Positions 8,458 to 16,673 of a stretch of 64,000 nucleotides of DNA are shown piece by piece. How positions within the stretch are numbered: the stretch's first letter is position 1; every line of letters begins with the position of its first letter. The stretch comes from Rubinisphaera margarita (GTDB lineage: Bacteria; Planctomycetota; Planctomycetia; Planctomycetales; Planctomycetaceae), in NCBI RefSeq assembly GCF_022267515.1, contig NZ_JAKFGB010000014.1, forward strand, positions 558,001-622,000, written 5' to 3'. A program made the position numbers and the translations under genes. The notes below the pieces were generated by a model. It saw nothing but the letters and a program-made list of their open reading frames with translations. It made no database searches and was not told the DNA's origin.

Positions 8458-9006
8458 GTGCTCCCGTCTTACGGAAAACGACCGAGCTGTTCTCTGACGG
8501 ATAACGTCTGTTTGTTCTCTGGTCGCTCAAAATGACTCTATCCGGCTGGCGAAGAACCCGTAATCGTCACGTTTTTCAGTGGTTTCGGGGCGCGGAATTG
8601 TCTCGAGGGGACTTGAGTGAAACTCCCGGGCAATTTGAAAAAAATCAGAAGACCGGCCGATTATCACGCAAGGTTTACCAGGTCGGTTGTCGAATTAGAG
8701 GAAGGATGATCATTTTTCCGGAAACGATCTTTCCTCACCGACACACTTCCGATACTTTCCAGCTCCAATTCTCAGACCCTCGGTCAAACTCCACTCAATT
8801 TCCGTCATCTTCTGACGGTTCATTTCACCAGCCATCTCGACCGTCCGGTCAACAACAGACCCTTTCCAACAACCACTCATCCGATCTGTCCGTCCGTCTC
8901 CTCTGAGCGGCCGCTCCGATTGGTATTCCTTCCCATCGTCAAACGAATGCTGTTTCCGTTCCGGACCGGCGTCGTTCAATTCCCATCACAGATCCCCTGA
9001 TTCCAG
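8458..9006. other. Long pyrimidine-rich intergenic leader before the large surface-protein gene
   Basis: About 550 bases with no supported gene. From about 8720 to 8960 the + strand is strongly C/T-rich and poor in G, unlike the surrounding coding DNA. An open frame (8532-8906) exists but encodes Ser/Gln/Pro-rich sequence with no family features, and I do not accept it. The region probably carries the promoter and an unstructured 5' leader for the gene at 9007. Confidence 0.5.
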
Positions 9007-12000
9007 GTGACGTCCGTGTTGCGACCTCCAGTGACATTACGCACGACAGGGCCCGCCCGCATGAATATCTTCACCAAGACCGTCCACCGTATTGCCACGC
9101 TGTTGCGCAAGCAACGCAGCGACAACCGGCGTTACGTCCCTCAACTCGCGTGGAGGGGGGCGGAATCCGTGTGGACCGGCACTGGGATCTCAGGATCGCT
9201 CAAGCCGCTGGCCTCCCTTATGAAGACTATCAATCCGCTCCGCCTGTCTTCGCGATTCGGCCGAAAAGCAGCCACGGCGACGGCCTGCACGATCGTCTCC
9301 CTGATGTTCGGCAGCATGCAGATGCAGGCCGCCGATGAGATGAGACCTCCGGCGTTGCCCGGAACGGTTGCCATCGAAGGAAATCAGCCGACATACAGCA
9401 TCGGCGCGCCGGAGCAGGATTACTTCTCCATGAACGCGGGGCAGCCCCAGCAGATGTTCCAGGAACGGGGCATGGGGTACTACTTCCGCGTCGGAACCCA
9501 GGGCGGTCGCACCGTCGGTACCGAAGAATCGCTCTCCTACATTGAAGCTCTTCCCTACACATTCTGGGAAGAGACCATGTTCCTGGCCGACCTGCGCCTG
9601 TGGGCCATCCATTCCGGTCGACTGGGCGGATCGGTCGGTGCCGGTTTCCGTCATTACTTCCCGCAGATGGATCGCACACTCGGGATGATCGCCTGGTACG
9701 ACATCGACGCGACCTACCCGGAAGATTTCCGCGAAGTCGCTGTCACGCTCGAATCTCACGGGCGGATTCTCGACTGGGATGCCAACATCTACATTCCGAT
9801 CGACCTGAAGAAACAGGATGTCGGTCTCGATTTCGTGAACGGTTCACAGCGATTCGAAGGCAACAATGTTCTCTTCGATCAGATCCGCACGTCTGGCTTT
9901 GCTCTGCAGGGCTTCGATACGATGTGGGGAACCCCCATCGGAACCGAGTTCGCCCAGCGATTCGACATGCGGGCTTCGACCGGTTTCTATAACTTCAATC
10001 ACGAAGACCTCGACGATATCTGGGGCTGGTCCGGCAAACTCGAAGCCAACTTCCTCCGTTATCTCGATGTCGATCTGACAGTGACCCACGATAATACGTT
10101 CGACACTCGCGTCGCCGTTAACGCCTCCTGGACGTTCGATCCACATGGCGAAATTGGCGAACGCTCTCGGACTTGGGACCGGATGGTCCTGCCTCCAACT
10201 CGACTCTGGACGATTCCCAAAGCCGAGGTCGCTGTCCTCGAGCCCGATCAGGTGGCAATCAATCCGACAACCGGACTGCCTTACTTCGTCGTCCACGTCG
10301 ACTCCATCACCGGGGCCAACGCTCCCGGAGCCGGTACGTTCGAGAATCCGTTCAACACCATCGAAAACGCCGTCAACGGTGGGAATGCAGTTCCCATCGA
10401 TGACTACGATATCGTCTACACCTGGAGCGGCTCGCAGTTTGATTCCGAGCCGACCATCGTCGTCCCCGACGGAAAGCGATTTCTCGGCGGTGGTGACCGT
10501 GTCGAACACCTCATCGATTACAACGAGTTTGGGGAACAGCTCTTCCCCCGTGCACGCGGCGACTACAACGACGGCGTCTTCGATGCTCGTCCGCTCTTCA
10601 CCAATCTCGGTGCGCCGGCAGGCCCGGGTGTGACGTTCGATCTGGTGACCAACCTCGGCGGTTCAGTCATCTCCAACGAGTTCACCGAGTTCTCCGGTTT
10701 CGTACTCGGCAATCCTGATGGGACCGATCCAACATCTGGCGATTCTGACGGGTTCAATCCGAACACGACCGTGACGCCGGGGAATGGCCCACTGGGCACC
10801 GGAATTGAGTTCGCAACGCTGACGACCACCACTCAAACCCGCTTCGTCGATATTCACGGAGCCGAGGTCAACGGGGTCGCGTTCAATGGGCTCACCGGCA
10901 CCTATCAGCTGGAAAGCATGATCATCAACCAGTCCGGCAACCACGAATTCTTCGTGCAGGGCGGAGACCCCATTATCACGATGGAGTCCTCGACTCGCGG
11001 TGAAACGGGGTCTCGTGTCGATTCCGTCATCGTCAACCGGGACAATGGCTCGGCAATTATCCCAGATACGACACTCGGAACGCCGGGCGACAACCACGAC
11101 CTGCTGATTCAGGCGACGACAGGCGGTTCGGTCGACTGGATCGATGTGATCACCAACGACCTCGGTGGTGACGGGATCATGATCACCGGAGCTTCACAGA
11201 GCGATGTGATGATCCCGGTCAGCACCACGATCGTCAACAGCCGCGGTAACGGCGTCGGAATCTTCCCCGGCGTTGGTGGCGACATCATCATCTCGGGCAC
11301 TCGCACGGACGGGAACCCTTCCGGGATTCCGTTCACGATCCTCAATCCCGCCGAGAATGCCATTCAGATCGGTCTGATCACCAATCCGATTCAGCCGACG
11401 CCGGCGAATGTCAGCTTCGTGCAGCCCCTGTTGCTCAATGACCTCGATCGGGACATCTCGGGGATCTTCATCGCCAATACCACGGGGAATACCGTCTTCC
11501 AGACCTCGGCGACGACCACAATTCAGTACGATCCCACTACGGCCGGAACAGCTGCCGGATTTGAGTTCTTCCAGAATCAAAGCGGTAATCTGACGCTGAA
11601 CAACGGAATGACAATCAACGATTCCGGCGGAGCGGCCCTGCGGATTACCAATGATGTGGATGTCTTCCCGGATGCTGCACCAGGAACGTTCCGCTGGCTC
11701 GGCGGTTCGGGCGTCGGCTCACTCACCATCAACCGTGCAGGCGGTAACCAGGGAGCCGGTGGAGCCGCCCTCATCGTTGGTAGCGATCCTCCCGCTGGTC
11801 CCCCGAACAACTCGGTCGCCGGTACGGGATACGAATCGGACGTGACCTTCGCTGTTCCGGTGACGGTCAACAACTCCGCCGGGACGTCGATCTTCATCAG
11901 CCAGAACACCGGCGATGTCACGTTCACAAGCGGAGCGAGCGTGAATGCCAGCACCGCGGCCAACCCCTCTCAGGTATTGATCCTGGATCAGATCGGGGAC

Positions 12001-13845
12001 GTCTTCTTCACTGCTCTCAATATTGATAACTTCATCGCGACCGATATCGACTTCCTCGATGACAATGAGCCGACCGCAGCCGAATTGGCTGCCCAGGTCG
12101 CCGCTCTGGATATGCGACGTAACACCGGGACTGTGACCGTCAACGAAGTCGATATCGACGTGCTCGCGACTGGGATCTTCGGTTACAACAATCAGGAGAT
12201 CGCGATCAACGGCGGCACGGTGTCCTCGACATTCGCAACGGCCGTCGAAATCTTCATGGCTGACAGTGCAGTCGACGATAACCCGCTCGGTTTCAATCTG
12301 ACACAGCTCGGAATCGAACTCGATGACGTCGAATCGGTCCAGGCTCCCGATCACGGGGTTCACCTGGCGAATGTCAAAGGTCAGGCCACCTTCCTCTCCG
12401 GAGATCTCATTCAGGCGGGAACAGGATTCCTGCTCGGGCCAACCGAAGAAGAAGCCGGTATCTACGTCGACAACAGTGCGGTTCGACTCCGGGAAATCGC
12501 TCTGTCTCCGGATATCGACGATCGAAGGATCTTCAGCGATCGCCGCAGCTTCTCTCTGGAAGTGCTCAACGCTGAATTCACTCAGAACACGAAAGGGATT
12601 CTGGCGGTCGCCATCGATGATCTCGAAGTCGATGACTCCGACTTCACTCAGAACTTTGAAGAGGCGATCGACCTGCTGAACGTCGTAGCCGCCGAGATTA
12701 CCGGGTCAGAGTTCACGAACAATCAGGCAATTCCCGATCCAGCGACATTCGGTGTTCTGGAGGCAGCAACCATCCGATCGCGGATGACGCTGGCTCTCAA
12801 CTCGGAGAACACCAGCATCGAGGGAACGCCAACCTTCTATGATCTTGTTGTCGGATCCCGTACGCCCGACTTCGTCGATCCGACCGCCGATGACGATCAG
12901 AATACATTCGACGAGCAAGACTCACAGTTCTCCATCCTCATGGTCAACAGTTCGATCGATAACACGGTCGGATTGCTCGACACCGGCACGGCTGGCTCGG
13001 AGTTCGGATTCATTGTCAACAACAATGCCTTCGAAAATGATTCCGACGTCTTCTTCCAGGGTTTCGTCCAGTACCGCGACTCCGGCGGCGGAAACTCGCG
13101 GGTCAACATGAACGTTGCCATGAACTCCATGGAGAGCGACGACGACAACTTCGTTGGGAACCCCAACGCGACTGTCCAGGGAGCAATCAGCTTCATTCAT
13201 AATTCGACGGACACCAATGATGACGACGATATCGTCTTCACGGCCATCGACAACTTCCTGAATCTCGAAGAGCAGGACTCCATCGGTTTCATGTTCATCG
13301 ACGAGGGAGATGGTGATGCCTTCATCCTCGTGGACGATACCGACAACGACGGCTTGACCGAACTGGGGAACTCCTTCAATGACCCGACGATCGCCGATAT
13401 TACGGTTGCGAACGGTCCGGTCTTCTTCTTCGACCTGGAAACCGATGCAGATGTCTCGATCCAGAATCTGGAAATCCAGGTCCTTGAAGATTCTGACAAC
13501 ATCACTGGAACCAATACGGCGACTGTGATCGAGGATCAGCGAGTCTTCTTCTTCGACAACGTCTCGGGTGTCGCCGACATTGATATCGGTGGAAACACGA
13601 TCTTCATCGATGACTCCGGTTCGTTTATCGATCCGTTCACCGGCTTCCTGTTCCTGGTCAACGACATCATTGTGACCGAGTTCGACGCCGCCAGCGGCGA
13701 AATCACACTCAACAGCTCTTCGGACAATACCGTGCGAATTAATCCGACCGGAGCCCTGCTGACTAACCCGGATCTGCTGTTCGACGGACCAATCGGCGGC
13801 GACTTCACCGGACAGCTGCAGTTCAACGGCATCTTTGTTCCGTAA
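9007..13845 (+). CDS. Inverse-autotransporter-like giant surface protein with beta-helix passenger
   Basis: Probable outer-membrane-anchored surface protein of 1612 residues. The order seen is: an extended Arg/Lys-rich N-terminus with a hydrophobic core at about 91-105 ending in AAD; a Tyr/Phe/Trp-rich region at about 150-380 with alternating patterns typical of a beta-barrel (YYFRVGTQGGRTVG, GSVGAGFRHYF, WDANIYIPIDL, VAVNASWTFD); then, from about 430, a DUF1565/beta-helix-like entry (GTFENPFNTIENAV) and a very long Asp/Asn/Thr/Gly-rich passenger with repeated NxxGxVxF-type turns. Barrel-first order is that of intimin/invasin-type inverse autotransporters. The only cysteine I see is in the signal region. 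The start is a GTG at 9007; ATG at 9061 or 9220 would shorten the leader, and 9220 gives a more ordinary signal peptide. The BBP7-like gene follows after 102 bases. Confidence 0.65.
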   Translation: MTSVLRPPVTLRTTGPARMNIFTKTVHRIATLLRKQRSDNRRYVPQLAWRGAESVWTGTGISGSLKPLASLMKTINPLRLSSRFGRKAATATACTIVSLMFGSMQMQAADEMRPPALPGTVAIEGNQPTYSIGAPEQDYFSMNAGQPQQMFQERGMGYYFRVGTQGGRTVGTEESLSYIEALPYTFWEETMFLADLRLWAIHSGRLGGSVGAGFRHYFPQMDRTLGMIAWYDIDATYPEDFREVAVTLESHGRILDWDANIYIPIDLKKQDVGLDFVNGSQRFEGNNVLFDQIRTSGFALQGFDTMWGTPIGTEFAQRFDMRASTGFYNFNHEDLDDIWGWSGKLEANFLRYLDVDLTVTHDNTFDTRVAVNASWTFDPHGEIGERSRTWDRMVLPPTRLWTIPKAEVAVLEPDQVAINPTTGLPYFVVHVDSITGANAPGAGTFENPFNTIENAVNGGNAVPIDDYDIVYTWSGSQFDSEPTIVVPDGKRFLGGGDRVEHLIDYNEFGEQLFPRARGDYNDGVFDARPLFTNLGAPAGPGVTFDLVTNLGGSVISNEFTEFSGFVLGNPDGTDPTSGDSDGFNPNTTVTPGNGPLGTGIEFATLTTTTQTRFVDIHGAEVNGVAFNGLTGTYQLESMIINQSGNHEFFVQGGDPIITMESSTRGETGSRVDSVIVNRDNGSAIIPDTTLGTPGDNHDLLIQATTGGSVDWIDVITNDLGGDGIMITGASQSDVMIPVSTTIVNSRGNGVGIFPGVGGDIIISGTRTDGNPSGIPFTILNPAENAIQIGLITNPIQPTPANVSFVQPLLLNDLDRDISGIFIANTTGNTVFQTSATTTIQYDPTTAGTAAGFEFFQNQSGNLTLNNGMTINDSGGAALRITNDVDVFPDAAPGTFRWLGGSGVGSLTINRAGGNQGAGGAALIVGSDPPAGPPNNSVAGTGYESDVTFAVPVTVNNSAGTSIFISQNTGDVTFTSGASVNASTAANPSQVLILDQIGDVFFTALNIDNFIATDIDFLDDNEPTAAELAAQVAALDMRRNTGTVTVNEVDIDVLATGIFGYNNQEIAINGGTVSSTFATAVEIFMADSAVDDNPLGFNLTQLGIELDDVESVQAPDHGVHLANVKGQATFLSGDLIQAGTGFLLGPTEEEAGIYVDNSAVRLREIALSPDIDDRRIFSDRRSFSLEVLNAEFTQNTKGILAVAIDDLEVDDSDFTQNFEEAIDLLNVVAAEITGSEFTNNQAIPDPATFGVLEAATIRSRMTLALNSENTSIEGTPTFYDLVVGSRTPDFVDPTADDDQNTFDEQDSQFSILMVNSSIDNTVGLLDTGTAGSEFGFIVNNNAFENDSDVFFQGFVQYRDSGGGNSRVNMNVAMNSMESDDDNFVGNPNATVQGAISFIHNSTDTNDDDDIVFTAIDNFLNLEEQDSIGFMFIDEGDGDAFILVDDTDNDGLTELGNSFNDPTIADITVANGPVFFFDLETDADVSIQNLEIQVLEDSDNITGTNTATVIEDQRVFFFDNVSGVADIDIGGNTIFIDDSGSFIDPFTGFLFLVNDIIVTEFDAASGEITLNSSSDNTVRINPTGALLTNPDLLFDGPIGGDFTGQLQFNGIFVP

Positions 13846-13947
13846 GACGGCGGGGGCGGACACGAACCGTCCCTTCCAACTCCTCTTGTTTAATCTCCTG
13901 ACGATTCCCTCAGTCGCCCAGCAGGAAGAAGCCACCAGGAACTCAGC

Positions 13948-15420
13948 ATGAACAGATGGATTTCTTCTCTCCGGGCTTTGCCGAAAACATACTTCGGGAA
14001 TAGAGCTATGATCTCATTCTGGACTCGCGGCAGTTCTCGCCACTTCACGGCGGATCTGCCAGACTCGACGACCGCCCTCGGACGCCGTCGCACCGGCTGG
14101 CGTCGCGGCCTCCTGTTTGGCTCGGCTGCTCTTGGTGCCCTGTGCCTGTCGCTGCTGAAACCAGTGAGCGTTCAGGCCCAGCCTCCGGCTCCCGGATTCG
14201 GCGACAGTTTTGGCAGCAGTCTCCCCTGGGATTCACGGCGTCAGTACTACGAACAGCTGCCGGCCGATCGAGGCGGTGTCTACGAAGAGACCTCGCCCAT
14301 CGACCGCTTTCTGTATCAGGTCGCCGATCAGTCCTGGCTCCAGATCGACTACATGCTCTGGAATCTCGATCAGTCCAACGATGAGATCATCGGCGAATCC
14401 GTGCTCAACGAAGAGAACCCCGACCTGGGTTATCTGGCGTTCGATCGTTCCTCCGGAGCTCCGCCTGTCAACGACATTGGAGGCACACGGCTCGGCTACG
14501 CTCAGCGAATGGGCCTCATCGATCTGAACAGCATGAACGGGATGCGACTGAAATACGGTCTTGAAACTCTCGAGGGAACTTTCGAAGCCAGCGCCTGGTG
14601 GATCTTCCAGACCAACCGGAGCGGCGCCGCAGGTCCCTATATCCTCCGCAACAACCTCCTCGGAGGAACAGCGGCGACGCCCACGGTCGATTTCGACGGC
14701 GTGACAGCGATTCCGCTCCTGCGAGATTCCACCATCGCGAACAGCGCACTCATTTTCGATACCTCCTACGCAGTCAACTACGAGTCGAGTCTGTTCGGGA
14801 CCGAGTTCAATTACTTCTGGGACGACAAACGGCCCAAGAACGGCTTCCATTTCAAGCACATGCTCGGCTTCCGGTACATGAAGCTCGACGAGAACATGAG
14901 GCAGACCGGCGTCGATAGCGAGGTGACCACCGACGTCAATAACAACGAGATCACCTATTTCCGCACGGCGACCATCGAAGCCGATACGATCAATCAGATG
15001 TATGGTCCACAGATCGGAGCTCGGATTGAACTGGTTGATGACTATTTCATTCTCGGTGCGCAGCCGGCCTTCACGCTGGCCTTCAATCACATTGACGCCC
15101 GAATGAATACCAACGCCCTGTTTACCGGCGACGATCCGCTCACCCCGGACGATGAATCAACCGATCCGACGTACGACAAAGTCACGCAGGACAAACTTTC
15201 GCCTGTTCTCAGCCTGGCGATGTACACGAAGATTCGCCTTCAGGAGAATTTCTACCTGTACGCGTCCTGGGACGTGTTGTTCATGGACGCCATCGTGCGA
15301 CCGGGTGAGACGATCATCTACGACGACGACGGCGATATCACGCCCGACTTCTACGTCGACCCAATTGAAACCAGTGCCCTCATCCAGGGCTTGAGCGTCG
15401 GAGCGATCTTCGAGTTCTAG
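13948..15420 (+). CDS. BBP7-like outer-membrane beta-barrel protein
   Basis: A 490-residue exported protein that resembles the planctomycete BBP7 family of predicted outer-membrane barrels; the function is not known. Seen: a long N-terminal region with RRRTGWRR before a hydrophobic core at about 54-70 and a likely cleavage after VQA near 77; then the family-type opening WLQIDYMLWNLD; strand-like alternating segments (TFEASAWWIFQ, SLFGTEFNYFW, HMLGFRYMKLDE, NFYLYASWDVLFMD); and a C-terminal strand ending in phenylalanine (SVGAIFEF), as is usual in barrel proteins. It lies 102 bases behind the giant surface protein and may be coexpressed with it. An internal ATG at 14008 is an alternative start that still leaves a signal sequence. 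Family assignment is by pattern, not by alignment. Confidence 0.65.
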   Translation: MNRWISSLRALPKTYFGNRAMISFWTRGSSRHFTADLPDSTTALGRRRTGWRRGLLFGSAALGALCLSLLKPVSVQAQPPAPGFGDSFGSSLPWDSRRQYYEQLPADRGGVYEETSPIDRFLYQVADQSWLQIDYMLWNLDQSNDEIIGESVLNEENPDLGYLAFDRSSGAPPVNDIGGTRLGYAQRMGLIDLNSMNGMRLKYGLETLEGTFEASAWWIFQTNRSGAAGPYILRNNLLGGTAATPTVDFDGVTAIPLLRDSTIANSALIFDTSYAVNYESSLFGTEFNYFWDDKRPKNGFHFKHMLGFRYMKLDENMRQTGVDSEVTTDVNNNEITYFRTATIEADTINQMYGPQIGARIELVDDYFILGAQPAFTLAFNHIDARMNTNALFTGDDPLTPDDESTDPTYDKVTQDKLSPVLSLAMYTKIRLQENFYLYASWDVLFMDAIVRPGETIIYDDDGDITPDFYVDPIETSALIQGLSVGAIFEF

Positions 15421-15821
15421 ATCCGATCGCTGCCGTGCAGGAACGCACTTCGGAAAACAGCACACGAAGCCGGTTCGAGCCGAAATGGCCGCGAGGAAAC
15501 TCGGTGGGGCATTTCGGCGATCGGGCTACGGTTCAACGACTGTCCTCATCGATGCGTTCCCATTGCGGTCACTGCTGGTCGGCGGCGCCAGAGATGGGTA
15601 GACCGACGAACGCAGTAGCTGAGGACGGGGATTGAAGTCCTGAGGACGTAATCCCCGACCGGTTCCGGAGTCCTTCTCCGTATCGAACCATTCTTCTCGA
15701 GGAGCCTTCTGCTCCGCATTGAACCGCCCGTCCCCCGTTATCGGACATCGGACCGGGGCTGCGCCGATTTCTCGTGCCACTCGCTGCTAAAATCCCCGTT
15801 TCGCGGGGCTTCGCGCGAAAA

Positions 15822-15836
15822 TGGGATTTCTACCCA
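15822..15836 (+). promoter_or_regulatory. TGGG-N7-CCCA box 1 (candidate MraZ-like operator)
   Basis: The 15-base sequence TGGGATTTCTACCCA is an inverted pair of TGGG half-sites, preceded by CGCGCGAAAA. A near copy lies 41 bases further on. E. coli MraZ recognises repeated TGGGN sites upstream of its own gene, which makes autoregulation by the downstream mraZ-like gene a reasonable guess. Confidence 0.5.
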
Positions 15837-15862
15837 GAAGCTCCAATGATCGCGCTTGAAAA

Positions 15863-15877
15863 TGGGATTTCCGCCCA
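15863..15877 (+). promoter_or_regulatory. TGGG-N7-CCCA box 2 (candidate MraZ-like operator)
   Basis: TGGGATTTCCGCCCA, preceded by CGCGCTTGAAAA, repeats box 1 at a start-to-start distance of 41 bases, close to four helical turns, so two bound oligomers would face the same side. The box ends 70 bases before the mraZ-like ATG at 15948. Confidence 0.5.
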
Positions 15878-15927
15878 TTAGATTGGACCGCGTAATGAGC
15901 AAGCTATCCCGGAAATCGCCCAGACTC

Positions 15928-15951
15928 ATGAGTGAAACCCCTGCGGAATGA
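15928..15951 (+). CDS. Possible seven-codon leader peptide overlapping the mraZ-like start
   Basis: ATG AGT GAA ACC CCT GCG GAA TGA encodes MSETPAE. Its stop overlaps the ATG of the mraZ-like gene as ATGA, the arrangement used for translational coupling. It starts like the real protein (MSEP), so it may be chance or a remnant of an older start. No strong Shine-Dalgarno sequence precedes either ATG. Confidence 0.2.
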   Translation: MSETPAE

Positions 15952-16427
15952 GCGAGCCCATTATCACTGGTGAATTCAAGCGGACGATTGACGAACGGCA
16001 TCGCCTTTCGTTGCCCCCTGAGTTTGCCTCTGCAATTACTGACGAACACGGCGAAACGATTGTCGTGAAGGAGCGATATGGATGTCTGAGTCTCTGGTCT
16101 GCGGCGAAGTGGCAAAACCGGCTCGACCAGGGTGTCGAAATCATTCGTCAGAAGATTGCAGCTGGTCGCCTCGAACAGCGATGGGACGAAGTGCAACGGC
16201 TTGGTCGACTGCTTTCCACCCGTCAGGTTTCCGTCAAACTGGCGAATCGTTCCCGACTCTTAATTCCTGAAGGCTTTCGGAATTTTCTGAACGTGGCTCC
16301 CAACCAGGACGTGGTTGTCGTGGGAGCTGTCGTCTGTGTTGAGGTCTGGAGTCAGGAAGCCTGGCTCGACACGCTCAAAGACGAGATGCCTGAATTCAAT
16401 GGACTCTTCAAGGAGTTGAGTTCCTAA
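15948..16427 (+). CDS. MraZ-like transcriptional regulator (orphan)
   Basis: DNA-binding protein of the MraZ family, built from two SpoVT-AbrB-type half-domains. The 159 residues are close to E. coli MraZ (152). The first half contains GEFKRTIDERHRLSLPPEF and RYGCLSLWSAAKW, the second RSRLLIPEGFRNFL and VVVVGAVVCVEVWSQEAW; both match the family's pattern of a K/R-R-L-x-I/L-P loop followed by an aromatic strand. MraZ normally heads the dcw division and cell-wall cluster and represses it. Here no rsmH, fts or mur gene follows, and the next gene encodes an unrelated secreted protein. Planctomycetes lack FtsZ, so the target is probably different. Two TGGG-N7-CCCA boxes upstream are candidate autoregulatory sites. 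Confidence 0.8.
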   Translation: MSEPIITGEFKRTIDERHRLSLPPEFASAITDEHGETIVVKERYGCLSLWSAAKWQNRLDQGVEIIRQKIAAGRLEQRWDEVQRLGRLLSTRQVSVKLANRSRLLIPEGFRNFLNVAPNQDVVVVGAVVCVEVWSQEAWLDTLKDEMPEFNGLFKELSS

Positions 16428-16673
16428 GCAAACACTTTCGAGATGCTTTCCGGGTCAGAACTGGCAAAGGCGTAGCTCACTCAGCGAAACAGAGTTGCTC
16501 CCCCAATACCCAAGGACGGGCCCAATGCACGGATGCAGGAGATGACACTCCACTGGCCCGGAAAGCTTTTTCTCGAATCGCCCCCGGCTGCCCGGCAGCT
16601 CTTGCCCCTTTGCCGGGGCATGTGCATGATGAACGGATCTGACACCCGTCGCCTCTCTGTTGAGGATTGATTC

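Larger units (their letters stand above)
15421..15947. other. Intergenic region with hairpins and operator-like repeats before the mraZ-like gene
   Basis: About 530 bases without a supported gene. It contains a nested inverted repeat (GGGGATT 15627-15633 with AATCCCC 15650-15656, enclosing GTCC/GGAC) without a T-run, so probably not a terminator. It also contains a GC-rich dyad (CCCCG/CGGGG near 15794-15808) and the two operator-like boxes described separately. It should hold the promoter of the mraZ-like gene. Confidence 0.45.

Noticed and set aside
15621..15660. Possible terminator after the BBP7-like gene
   Set aside because: The nested stem is good but no T run follows on either strand, and it lies about 200 bases past the stop.
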